From NCBI GenBank assembly GCA_027352645.1, contig DAIEIL010000041.1, positions 1-12,908 on the forward strand: a stretch of 12,908 nt of DNA, read 5' to 3'. The stretch's first letter is position 1. Each line of letters begins with the position of its first letter. Both the position numbers and the translations under genes were made by a program. This DNA is from Rhodobiaceae bacterium. Its GTDB lineage: Bacteria; Pseudomonadota; Alphaproteobacteria; Parvibaculales; Parvibaculaceae. A model generated the notes under the pieces. It had not been told where the DNA came from and made no database searches. It was given only the letters and a program-made list of their open reading frames with translations. Below, piece by piece: positions 1 through 6,988 of the stretch.

Positions 1-60
1 AAGTGCCCACTGAATAATGGCGTAATGAATAAATAGGCGCTCGGTCAGTTTTCGCAAATT

Positions 61-477
61 CTAGGCCAGAAAGATCACCGCGCTCTGGCTGTCGCGCAGC
101 ATGGCGTTCTCGCCGACGGTGAAGGCGGACACCATATAGCCCGTCGCGCCTTCGAAGGCGCCCGTGCCGCTGACGATGCGGCGGATGATATAGCCATATT
201 GCAGCGAAGGGTCGGGGCATTCGCCGATCAGGCCTTCGCCTTCATTGACGAAGCTCACCGTACCGCCGCCGAAGACGATCTGGCCATGCTCCGTGAAGTG
301 GCCATATTGATCGGGCTCCACCACCGCTTCGAGAACGGCCTGCGGCGCGCCGGTGGTGAAAACGGGATCCAGCCCTGCGCCGAAGCTCGCGCGGGTTTCG
401 ATGCGCATGCGTGAGCCCATGTCGTCTTCGGGCGTGACCTTGCCTTCGAAAAGAAGCTGGTAGCGGACTTCCTTCAT
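61..477 (-). CDS. Hypothetical protein, possible AOC/dirigent-like beta-barrel
   Basis: A 138-residue protein that I do not recognise by name. It is predicted cytoplasmic: there is no signal peptide or membrane helix, and it looks rich in beta strands. Residues 103-113 (SGTGAFEGATG), followed by a hydrophobic strand, resemble the closing motif of small calycin-type barrels such as allene oxide cyclase and dirigent-like proteins. Glycine-rich turns at 64-72 and 79-85 fit such a fold. That resemblance is inference only, and I do not assign a function. The start is well supported: a GAGGAG ribosome site lies about 9 nt upstream, inside the 3' end of the transaminase gene, whose TGA is only 2 bp before this ATG. 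Translation is therefore probably coupled, and the protein probably acts alongside the transaminase, perhaps as a binding protein or accessory enzyme. Confidence 0.8.
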   Translation of the reverse strand: MKEVRYQLLFEGKVTPEDDMGSRMRIETRASFGAGLDPVFTTGAPQAVLEAVVEPDQYGHFTEHGQIVFGGGTVSFVNEGEGLIGECPDPSLQYGYIIRRIVSGTGAFEGATGYMVSAFTVGENAMLRDSQSAVIFLA

Positions 478-479
478 GG

Positions 480-1868
480 TCAGACGCTCCTCAAGCCTTC
501 TTTCGTCACCATCGTCTGGGCATCGTCAAGCGCGTGTTCGGCGCGGTCGAAGATGTCGTCGATATCGGCTTCCTTGACGATGAGCGGCGGGCAGAAGGCG
601 ACGATGTCGCCGCCAAGCGCGCGCAGGATGAGGCCGTGCTTCTCGGCGGCCTTCACCACGGCCGCGCCGACGCCAGCCGCAGGATCGAAGCTGCGCTTCG
701 ACGCCTTGTCGGCAACGAGTTCGATGGCGCCGATGAGGCCTTTGGCGCGGGCGTGACCCACCAGCGGATGCTCGGCGAGCCGCGCCACGCGGGCTTCGAA
801 TTTCGGCGCGACGGCGCGCACATGGCCGACGATGTTGCGCTTTTCGTAGATTTCGAGAGTCTTGGCGGCGACGGCGGCGGCAACCGGATGCGCGGTATAG
901 GTGAAGCCGTGACCGAAGGTGCCGAGCTTTTTGCTTTCGTCGAGCATCGCCTGATACATGTCCTCGCCGATGGTGACGGCGGCGATGGGGACGTAAGCGG
1001 AGGAGAGCGCCTTTGCGACCGAGATCGAGTCTGGCTTGATGCCGAATGTCTGGCTGCCGAACATGTTGCCGGTGCGGGCAAAGCCGCAGATGACTTCATC
1101 GGCGATGAAATAGATGCCGTATTTGTCGAGCACGGCCTGGATCTTCTGGAAATAGCCTTCCGGCGGAATGATGACGCCGCCCGCGCCCATGATGGGTTCG
1201 GCGATGAAGGCCGCGACCGTCTCCGGATCTTCCTCGATGATCATCTTTTCGAGGTTCTGCGCGAGCCGCGTCGTGAACTCGTCTTCCGTCTCACCCGGTT
1301 CCGCATAGCGATAGTAATGCGGGCAGTCGGTGTGACGGGCAAAGGAAAGCGGCAGGTCGAAATCGCGGTGATTGGGCAGGAGGCCGGTGAGGCTTGCCGA
1401 CGCCACGGTGACACCGTGATAGGCGCGCTGGCGCGAGATGATCTTCTTGCGCTTCGTCTGGCCCCTGGCGTTGTTGTAGTACCAGACGAGCTTCACCTGC
1501 TGGTCGTTCGCTTCCGAGCCCGAGCCGCAGAAAAGGATTTTCGACGCCTTGTGCGGCACGATCGCCTTGAGCTTCTCGGCGAGCTCGGCGGCGCGTTCAT
1601 GGCTCTTGCCGCCGAAAACATGCGTGAAGGGAAGCTGGCGCAGCTGCTCGGTCGCGGCTTCGATCAGCTCCGGCTCGTTATAGCCGAGCGAGGTACACCA
1701 GAGTCCGGCAAGACCCTCGATATATTTACGGCCATCCGCGTCCCAGACGTGAATGCCTTCGCCGCGCTCGATGATCATCGGCCCTGCGCCACGGAAGGCG
1801 TCGAGATTGGTGTAAGGGTGGATCACCGTCTCGATATCGCGGACAGCGGCGTTGCTCAAACTCGTCAT
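480..1868 (-). CDS. Class III PLP-dependent omega-transaminase
   Basis: A 462-residue aminotransferase that moves an amino group between an amine or omega-amino acid and a keto acid, using PLP in the cytoplasm. Visible motifs: GSGSEAND at 115-122 (PLP phosphate loop), Tyr150 in YHG (ring stacking), Asp257 in ADEVICGFARTG (pyridine nitrogen), Lys286 in SVAKALSS (Schiff base), and GFTYT at 321-325 (phosphate contact from the partner subunit). Trp57 in GLAGLWC and Arg416 in ILRALGGD match the substrate-pocket Trp and the mobile 'switch' Arg known from Chromobacterium and Vibrio omega-transaminases, which let one pocket take both amines and carboxylates. The length is normal for the family. I chose the start at 1868 because a GAGGGAG ribosome site precedes it; the frame is open about 200 codons further upstream, but that part lies inside the amidase gene and reads as Arg/Pro-rich nonsense. 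The exact substrate cannot be read from sequence. Confidence 0.95.
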   Translation of the reverse strand: MTSLSNAAVRDIETVIHPYTNLDAFRGAGPMIIERGEGIHVWDADGRKYIEGLAGLWCTSLGYNEPELIEAATEQLRQLPFTHVFGGKSHERAAELAEKLKAIVPHKASKILFCGSGSEANDQQVKLVWYYNNARGQTKRKKIISRQRAYHGVTVASASLTGLLPNHRDFDLPLSFARHTDCPHYYRYAEPGETEDEFTTRLAQNLEKMIIEEDPETVAAFIAEPIMGAGGVIIPPEGYFQKIQAVLDKYGIYFIADEVICGFARTGNMFGSQTFGIKPDSISVAKALSSAYVPIAAVTIGEDMYQAMLDESKKLGTFGHGFTYTAHPVAAAVAAKTLEIYEKRNIVGHVRAVAPKFEARVARLAEHPLVGHARAKGLIGAIELVADKASKRSFDPAAGVGAAVVKAAEKHGLILRALGGDIVAFCPPLIVKEADIDDIFDRAEHALDDAQTMVTKEGLRSV

Positions 1869-1904
1869 CGTTAGCTCCCTCGGGCTTTGCGCCGAACGGG
1901 GCGT

Positions 1905-1933
1905 AATATGGGAGCGTTGGGGCAGGGTGTCAA
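1905..1933 (-). promoter_or_regulatory. Candidate sigma70 promoter of the transaminase operon
   Basis: On the minus strand a perfect -35 box TTGACA (1933-1928) is separated by 17 nt from CATATT (1910-1905, four of six matches to the -10 consensus). The -35 box starts 6 bp after the amidase stop codon, and the start site would fall about 30 bp ahead of the transaminase ATG. This suggests the transaminase and the small gene after it can be transcribed independently of the amidase. Confidence 0.5.
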
Positions 1934-1939
1934 AAGGGC

Positions 1940-3406
1940 TCAGAATCCCGGTGGCGCGCGGAAGCCGCCGAGGAGTTCTTCGAGCATCCCGGCGACGGCA
2001 ATGGTGGTGCGGTCGCCGAAATGCGGGCCGATGATCTGTGCGCCGACGGGAAGCCCCTCGCTGGTGAGGCCGACGGGCGCGACGCTTGCCGGGAGATGCG
2101 CCACCATGGCGGGCCCGGCCCAGATCAGCACGTCGAAATATTCGCGCTCCTTGCCGTTCACGGCGATGCGGCGCTTGTGCCAGTTCGACTGCTGGTCGTG
2201 TGGGAAAGCGGGGCGCATCAGAACCGGCGCCAGAACAACGTCGTAGTCGCGGAAGAAATCCGCCCAGGCCGCCTTCAGCCGCGCCTGATGCTCGTGCCAG
2301 ACGAGACGGTCGGCGTAGGAAATATTCGCGCCGCGCGCCTGAAGCGAGAGATGGCTCCGGTCCCCGGCGGGAAGCTTGGCGCGCATGTCCGTGAGGCGTT
2401 GCTTCACGCTGTCCGGGAAGCGCGACGCAGTGATCGAGTGAAGCAACGTCAGATAGACCTCGTTCGACCATTCGAGCGTGAAATCGGGACGCGCGGTCCA
2501 GTCGACCTTTGCACCAGCATCCTCAAGTGCCTTCGCGGCATTGTTCAGGAGAGCGGTAGATTCCGTGTCGATGTCGCAGAAGGGATCGTCGATCCAGACG
2601 GCGACGCGCAAATCCTTCGGGTTTGTCGCGCGTGGCGGCGCGAGATCGAGCTTCCATCCTGCAGCCTCGATGTCGTCTGGCCCTGCGACAATGGAGAGCA
2701 GAAGGTCAAGGTCTTCCGCGCTGCGCCCGAGCGGACCTGCGACCGAAAGATCGCCTTCCGCGAGATGGCCCGGCGGGGGAGAGATGTGGCCGCGCTTGGG
2801 AATGATGCCGAAGGTCGACTTGTGCCCGAAAACGCCGCAGAGATGCGCGGGCGTTCTGATCGAGCCGCCGATGTCGCTGCCGATCTCGAGGCCGGTGAGG
2901 CCAGCGGCCAGCGCCGCGGCCGATCCGCCCGACGAACCGCCGGGACCGCAGGCGAGGTTCCAGGGATTGTTTGTCGTGCCATAGACATCGTTGAAGGTCT
3001 GGAGATCGCCGGAGAGGAAAGGCACGTTGGTCTTGCCGAAGATGTTGGCGCCTGCCTTCTCGATGCGCTCCACTGGCGCCGCGCTTCTCGTCGGCACATG
3101 GTCCTCGTATTCGGGAGAGCCGCCCGTCGAGGGAAGGCCCTTTACCTCGTAGGCATCCTTGATGGTCATGGGGAGGCCGTGAAGCGGACCCCATACCTCT
3201 CCGCGCGCCAGCGCCTCGTCGGCCTCAAGGGCCCTTTTTCGGGCCGCGTCGAAATCGCTCGCCACGATGGCGTTGATCTTCGGATTGTGGAGAGCCGTGC
3301 GGGCGATGAAATGCTCGAGCAGCTCGCGTGAGCTGACCTCGCGCGACCGGATCATGCGGGCGAGTTCGGCGGCGGATTTGAAGTGAAGTTCGTTTGCGGC
3401 GGCCAT
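1940..3406 (-). CDS. Amidase-signature family amidohydrolase
   Basis: A 488-residue enzyme that hydrolyses carboxamide bonds with an unusual Ser-Ser-Lys triad. The triad can be placed: Lys83 in TIKDAYEV, Ser158 in GPGGSSGGSAAA, and Ser182 in SDIGGSIRTPA. Spacing between the three (75 and 24 residues) equals that of mammalian fatty acid amide hydrolase. The C-terminal GLPVGAQIIGP segment is also typical. No signal peptide or membrane helix is seen, so it is cytoplasmic. There is no gatB or gatC nearby, so it is not the tRNA amidotransferase subunit. The start at 3406 has a GAGGA ribosome site. It lies 71 bp upstream of the transaminase on the same strand and divergent from the acyl-CoA ligase. 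Together amidase and transaminase could release and then deaminate an amino-amide, but the substrate is unknown (related family members act on acyl amides, nitrile-derived amides or nylon oligomers). Confidence 0.95.
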   Translation of the reverse strand: MAAANELHFKSAAELARMIRSREVSSRELLEHFIARTALHNPKINAIVASDFDAARKRALEADEALARGEVWGPLHGLPMTIKDAYEVKGLPSTGGSPEYEDHVPTRSAAPVERIEKAGANIFGKTNVPFLSGDLQTFNDVYGTTNNPWNLACGPGGSSGGSAAALAAGLTGLEIGSDIGGSIRTPAHLCGVFGHKSTFGIIPKRGHISPPPGHLAEGDLSVAGPLGRSAEDLDLLLSIVAGPDDIEAAGWKLDLAPPRATNPKDLRVAVWIDDPFCDIDTESTALLNNAAKALEDAGAKVDWTARPDFTLEWSNEVYLTLLHSITASRFPDSVKQRLTDMRAKLPAGDRSHLSLQARGANISYADRLVWHEHQARLKAAWADFFRDYDVVLAPVLMRPAFPHDQQSNWHKRRIAVNGKEREYFDVLIWAGPAMVAHLPASVAPVGLTSEGLPVGAQIIGPHFGDRTTIAVAGMLEELLGGFRAPPGF

Positions 3407-3459
3407 GTGGTCCTCGACTTTCCCTTTCCGGCAAGATTAGCGGTCGGCTGCCCGGTCGG

Positions 3460-3474
3460 CGCAATAAAATTGCG
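3460..3474. promoter_or_regulatory. Palindrome in divergent control region
   Basis: A perfect inverted repeat with 6-bp arms (CGCAAT / ATTGCG) around AAA, in the 200-bp gap between the divergent amidase and acyl-CoA ligase genes. It lies about 26 bp upstream of the proposed ligase -35 box, a position that suits an activator, and about 55-70 bp before the amidase start. It is AT-rich at the centre and stands out against GC-rich surroundings. No regulator gene is adjacent, so the binding protein is unknown. A chance hairpin is the alternative. Confidence 0.4.
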
Positions 3475-3499
3475 GTTCGCCCGACCCCTTTCGGCAACA

Positions 3500-3528
3500 T
3501 TGTCGGCGGGGGGGCGAGCCGCTAGACT
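3500..3528 (+). promoter_or_regulatory. Candidate promoter of the acyl-CoA ligase gene
   Basis: TTGTCG (3500-3505) and TAGACT (3523-3528) are separated by 17 nt; each matches four of six consensus bases. Transcription would begin near 3535, giving a leader of about 70 nt before the ligase ATG at 3607. It is the best-spaced pair I could find in the gap, but GC-rich alphaproteobacterial promoters are hard to call by eye. Confidence 0.35.
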
Positions 3529-3606
3529 GCGCCAAAATCCGCGTAAAACGCTGCGTCCGGCTGGAACGGGCCCGTTTTCGCCAATTATTGTCAGGGACAG
3601 GGAACT

Positions 3607-5247
3607 ATGAAGGGATTGATGCAGGATTGGCCGCTGCGCGTGTCGAGCATTCTCGAACATGCGGCGCGTTTTCACGGGGATCGCGAGATCGTTTCGCGCT
3701 CGGTGGAAGGGCCGATCGTCCGCACCACTTATGGCAAAATGGCCGTCCGCGCGCGCAAGGTGGCGCAGGCGCTCCGCCGGCTCGGGGTCAATGAAGGCGA
3801 TGTGGTCGCCACGATGGCCTGGAACACGGGACGCCACATGGAGGCCTGGTACGGTATCATGGGCCTCGGCGCGGTCTGCCATACGCTGAACCCGCGTCTC
3901 TTTGCCGAGCAGCTCGTCTACATCGTCAATCACGCTGAAGATAAGTACATCCTGCTCGATCTGACCTTCGTGCCGATCGTCGAGGCGATCGAGGCGGAGT
4001 GCCCGAACGTGAAGGGCTACATCATCATGACCGACGCGGCCCACATGCCGCAGACGAAGCTCAAGAACGCGCTTTGCTATGAAACGCTGATCGAGGCGGA
4101 AGACGGCAAGTTCGACTGGGTGGAGGTCGACGAGAATGCGGCCTGCGGTCTTTGCTATACCTCCGGCACGACGGGCCATCCCAAGGGCGTTCTCTATTCG
4201 CATCGCTCCAATGTGCTGCATGCGCTGATCTCTGCGACCGCCGACGCAATGGGCCTGGGCTCGACGGATTGCGTGATGCCGGTGGTGCCGATGTTCCACG
4301 CCAATGCCTGGGGTATCACCTTCTCCGCGCCCATGGTCGGCGCCAAGATCGTCATGCCGGGCCAGAAGATGGATGGCGATAGCATCTGCGAATTGCTGAC
4401 GACGGAAGATGTGACCTTCACCGCCGCTGTGCCGACCGTGTGGTTGATGCTGCTCCAGTATCTCGAAAAGACGGGCAAGACGATTCCGCATCTGAAGCGC
4501 GTCGTTATCGGTGGTTCCGCCGCGCCGCGCTCGATGATCGATACGTTCGAGCGCAATTACGGCGTCGATGTGCGTCATGCCTGGGGCATGACGGAACTTT
4601 CGCCGCTCGGCACGCTTGGCAGCTTCAAGGCCGGCATGGAGACGCTTTCGTATGACGAGAAACTCGACATCAAGGTGAAGCAGGGCCGCCCTCCCTTCGG
4701 CGTCGAGATGAAGATCACCGACGACAACGGCAAGGAACTTCCCTGGGACGGCAAGGCCTTCGGCCATCTGCTCGTGCGCGGCCCGGCCATCGCCGGGGCC
4801 TATCTCAAGGGTGAGGGCGGACAGATTCTCGATGAAGGCGGCTGGTTCGACACGGGCGATGTCGCGACGCTCGATCCGCTCGGCTTCATGCAGATCACGG
4901 ATCGCGCCAAGGACGTCATCAAGTCGGGCGGCGAGTGGATTTCGTCGATCGATCTGGAGAACCTCGCGGTCGGCCATCCGAAGGTTGCTGAAGCCGCGGT
5001 CATCGGTGTGGTCCATCCGAAATGGGATGAACGGCCGCTGCTCATCGTCGTGCTGAAGGACGGCGAGACGGCGACCAAGGAGGAAATCCTCCACTACATG
5101 GACGGCAAGATCGCCAAGTGGTGGATGCCGGATGACGTCGCCTTCGTGAAGGAAATTCCGCACACGGCGACGGGCAAGATCCAGAAGCTCGCTTTGCGCG
5201 AGATGTTCAAGGGCTACAAGCTGCCTTCCGCCACTGCGGCGGAATAA
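3607..5247 (+). CDS. Acyl-CoA ligase (AMP-forming), DmdB/medium-chain type
   Basis: A 546-residue member of the adenylate-forming (ANL) superfamily. It activates a carboxylic acid with ATP to an acyl-adenylate, then transfers the acyl group to CoA. Motifs in order: P-loop YTSGTTGHPKG at 184-194, HAWGMTE at 324-330, FDTGD at 414-418, the hinge and A8 region DRAKDVIKSGGEW at 432-444, and the catalytic Lys524 in ATGKIQK. The N-terminus (MKGLMQDWPL, then HGDREIVSRS) is the pattern of proteins usually labelled 3-methylthiopropionyl-CoA ligase (DmdB) or medium/long-chain fatty acid-CoA ligase. No other DMSP-demethylation gene is here, so a general fatty-acid role is more likely. The start is supported by an AGGGA-type ribosome site. 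It is followed after 29 bp by the DUF1499 gene on the same strand, probably in one transcript. Confidence 0.93.
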   Translation: MKGLMQDWPLRVSSILEHAARFHGDREIVSRSVEGPIVRTTYGKMAVRARKVAQALRRLGVNEGDVVATMAWNTGRHMEAWYGIMGLGAVCHTLNPRLFAEQLVYIVNHAEDKYILLDLTFVPIVEAIEAECPNVKGYIIMTDAAHMPQTKLKNALCYETLIEAEDGKFDWVEVDENAACGLCYTSGTTGHPKGVLYSHRSNVLHALISATADAMGLGSTDCVMPVVPMFHANAWGITFSAPMVGAKIVMPGQKMDGDSICELLTTEDVTFTAAVPTVWLMLLQYLEKTGKTIPHLKRVVIGGSAAPRSMIDTFERNYGVDVRHAWGMTELSPLGTLGSFKAGMETLSYDEKLDIKVKQGRPPFGVEMKITDDNGKELPWDGKAFGHLLVRGPAIAGAYLKGEGGQILDEGGWFDTGDVATLDPLGFMQITDRAKDVIKSGGEWISSIDLENLAVGHPKVAEAAVIGVVHPKWDERPLLIVVLKDGETATKEEILHYMDGKIAKWWMPDDVAFVKEIPHTATGKIQKLALREMFKGYKLPSATAAE

Positions 5248-5276
5248 TCGGCCGGAAGGCCACAGGGGAGGACGAG

Positions 5277-6023
5277 ATGGAAGGAAAATCACGCGCCGCA
5301 CGCTGGGGCGGGCGGATCGGCATGCTGGCGGTCGTGCTGTTGATCGCCGCGATTTTGAGCAACCATCTCGGCCTTCTCGGCTACGAGCTGCCGCTCGCGG
5401 GGTTCGCGCTTGCCGCCCTGCTGGGCGTCGTCGCGGTCGTTCTGTCGGTGATCGGGCTCATCATCGCGCTGGGCGGCAAGCCGGGCGCGGGGGCGGCTCT
5501 TCTTGGCATCGTGCTTGGCGTGGTTGCGGCTCTGCCCGTTGCCTCCACCTTCGTGCTCGGTCGTGGCGTGCCACGCATTCACGACATCGCGACCGATCTC
5601 GCGAATCCGCCTCAGTTCGAGGCGGTCGTCGCTTTGCGTCAGGGCGCGCCGAATTCTCTCGACCGCTCGGCGCCGTCCGATCTCGCGGAGCAGCAGAAGA
5701 AGGCCTATCCCGATCTCGTGACGCTCACCGTGACGGAGCAGCCGGGCAAGGTCTATGAGGCGGCGCTGGCGACAGCCAAGGAAATGGGCTGGACGATCGA
5801 TGGCTCGACGCCCGAGAAGGGATTGATCGAGGCAACGGCGGTGACGAAGCTCATCGGCTTCAAGGATGACGTCGCGATCCGCATCACTGAAAAGGATGGT
5901 GGTGCTGCGGTCGACGTTCGCTCCGTCTCGCGTGTCGGCATGAGCGATCTCGGCGCCAATGCCAAGCGCATCCGCGCTTTTCTCGATGCGCTGAAGGCGA
6001 AGCTCGCGACACCGGCTTCCTGA
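5277..6023 (+). CDS. DUF1499 family membrane protein
   Basis: A 248-residue protein with three hydrophobic helices at about 13-29, 36-65 and 72-94, followed by a soluble domain. The domain begins with PRIHDIATD (99-107) and carries IEATAVTKLIGFKDDVAIRI and VDVRSVSRVGMSDLGANAKRIRAFL-type segments (184-236). These are the hallmarks of DUF1499, a family common in alphaproteobacteria and of unknown function. The length and domain order are usual for the membrane-anchored form. The start has a strong GGGGAGGA ribosome site. The gene sits 29 bp after the acyl-CoA ligase, so they are likely co-transcribed; a link to lipid or envelope metabolism is only inferred from that position. Its TGA abuts the stop codon of the convergent hydrolase gene. 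Confidence 0.9.
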   Translation: MEGKSRAARWGGRIGMLAVVLLIAAILSNHLGLLGYELPLAGFALAALLGVVAVVLSVIGLIIALGGKPGAGAALLGIVLGVVAALPVASTFVLGRGVPRIHDIATDLANPPQFEAVVALRQGAPNSLDRSAPSDLAEQQKKAYPDLVTLTVTEQPGKVYEAALATAKEMGWTIDGSTPEKGLIEATAVTKLIGFKDDVAIRITEKDGGAAVDVRSVSRVGMSDLGANAKRIRAFLDALKAKLATPAS

Positions 6024-6914
6024 TCAGGGCAGACGGTATTCCGCGCCGAGCGTGACGGGCTCGTCGGTGACGACGCGGCCCTGCTCGACGAGTCGCGTCA
6101 TATGCGCGAACACGGAGCGCGCGGCGGCCGGATAAAGGCGCTTGTCGACGGCCGTATAGATTACCGGCACCATGTCGGCGATGCGGTGGTGGCCAGCCTT
6201 CAACTGCTCGATGATCTGGTTCTCGCGGTCCTCGCGATGGGCGATGAAGGCGCGGACGAAGGGCTTGGGATCGCGGATCGCAGGCCCATGCGTCGGCCAG
6301 TAGGTTTCGTCGTCGCGGGTAAGCAACAGTTCGAGCGAGTTCATGTAGTCGCTCATGTTGCCGTCTGGCGGGCTGACGATGCTCGTCGACCACCCCATGA
6401 CATGATCGCCGGAGAAGAGCGCCTTTTCTTCCCGTAGCGCGAAGCAGATGTGGTTCGAGGTGTGGCCCGGCGTGTGGACGCATTCGACGGTCCAGCCTTC
6501 GCCTTCGATGACGTCGCCATGGCGGATTTCGACATCCGGTACGAAGGACATGTCGCCGTCTTCCTCGCCGGCGCCGGCGCCTGCGCCATGCGGGCCATAG
6601 CCATAGGTCTTTGCGCCTGTGCGCGCCTTCAGGGGTGCTGCCGCCGGCGAATGGTCGCTATGGGTATGAGTGATGAGGATATGCGTGACGGTCTCGCCCT
6701 CAAGCGCACGCATCAGCGCCTCGACATGCTTCGCATCGAGCGGACCGGGATCGATCACGGCGACCTTGCCGTGGCCGATGATATAGGTGCCCGTACCCTT
6801 ATAGGTGAAGGCCGAGGGATTTTCCGCGACGACGCGGCGGGTCAGCGGCGAAACCTGCTCGCTTTCGCCATAGGTGAATTCAATCTCGCGGACATAGGGA
6901 ATTTCTACGGCCAT
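6024..6914 (-). CDS. Metallo-beta-lactamase-fold hydrolase
   Basis: A 296-residue cytoplasmic hydrolase of the metallo-beta-lactamase superfamily, resembling the LACTB2 / glyoxalase-II-like group. Metal ligands are visible: HTHSDH (83-88), His151 in HTPGHTSNH, Asp170 in FSGDHVMGW, and His209 in YWPTHGPAI. The last 70 or so residues look like the winged-helix tail often fused to this group (RIADMVPVIYT, then AARSVFAHMTRL). A short Gly/Ala/Glu/Asp-rich loop lies at about 110-122. Two starts are possible: 6914, which has AGGG and GAGAG upstream, and 6929, which adds five residues but has a poor ribosome site. I prefer 6914. It lies 74 bp after the efflux pump gene, so it may be the last gene of the MarR operon or have its own promoter. 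Substrate is unknown; thioesters, endonucleolytic RNA cleavage and lactones are all known in the superfamily. Confidence 0.9.
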   Translation of the reverse strand: MAVEIPYVREIEFTYGESEQVSPLTRRVVAENPSAFTYKGTGTYIIGHGKVAVIDPGPLDAKHVEALMRALEGETVTHILITHTHSDHSPAAAPLKARTGAKTYGYGPHGAGAGAGEEDGDMSFVPDVEIRHGDVIEGEGWTVECVHTPGHTSNHICFALREEKALFSGDHVMGWSTSIVSPPDGNMSDYMNSLELLLTRDDETYWPTHGPAIRDPKPFVRAFIAHREDRENQIIEQLKAGHHRIADMVPVIYTAVDKRLYPAAARSVFAHMTRLVEQGRVVTDEPVTLGAEYRLP

Positions 6915-6988
6915 CGCCCTGTCTCTCATTTCGATTTCGTCGCAGCATGAACCTCGGCGACGATCAATTCAACATTGGCGGCGAGGGC

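Noticed and set aside
1..60. Possible terminator after the small barrel-like gene
   Set aside because: The stretch is AT-richer but I found no convincing stem or T-tract; it is cut by the window edge.
534..1874. A 446-codon frame on the plus strand opposite the transaminase
   Set aside because: The minus-strand protein has all catalytic motifs; the plus-strand translation is Arg/Asp/Gly-rich with no recognisable domain, as expected for antisense frames in GC-rich DNA.
1869..2471. An open frame of about 200 codons that extends the transaminase upstream
   Set aside because: It lies inside the amidase gene in another frame, is Arg/Pro-rich without family similarity, and the ATG at 1868 has both a strong ribosome site and the family's normal length.
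2021..3331. A 436-codon plus-strand frame opposite the amidase
   Set aside because: The amidase carries its full Ser-Ser-Lys triad at family spacing; the plus-strand product has no recognisable features.
3607..5247. A DMSP demethylation locus implied by the DmdB-like ligase
   Set aside because: No dmdA, dmdC or dmdD homologue is in the window, and DmdB-type ligases are widespread general acyl-CoA ligases.
3352..5301. A 649-codon minus-strand frame opposite the acyl-CoA ligase
   Set aside because: It is the antisense shadow of a gene with complete ANL motifs. It is very rich in His, Arg and Asp, and it overlaps the divergent promoter region and the start of the amidase gene.
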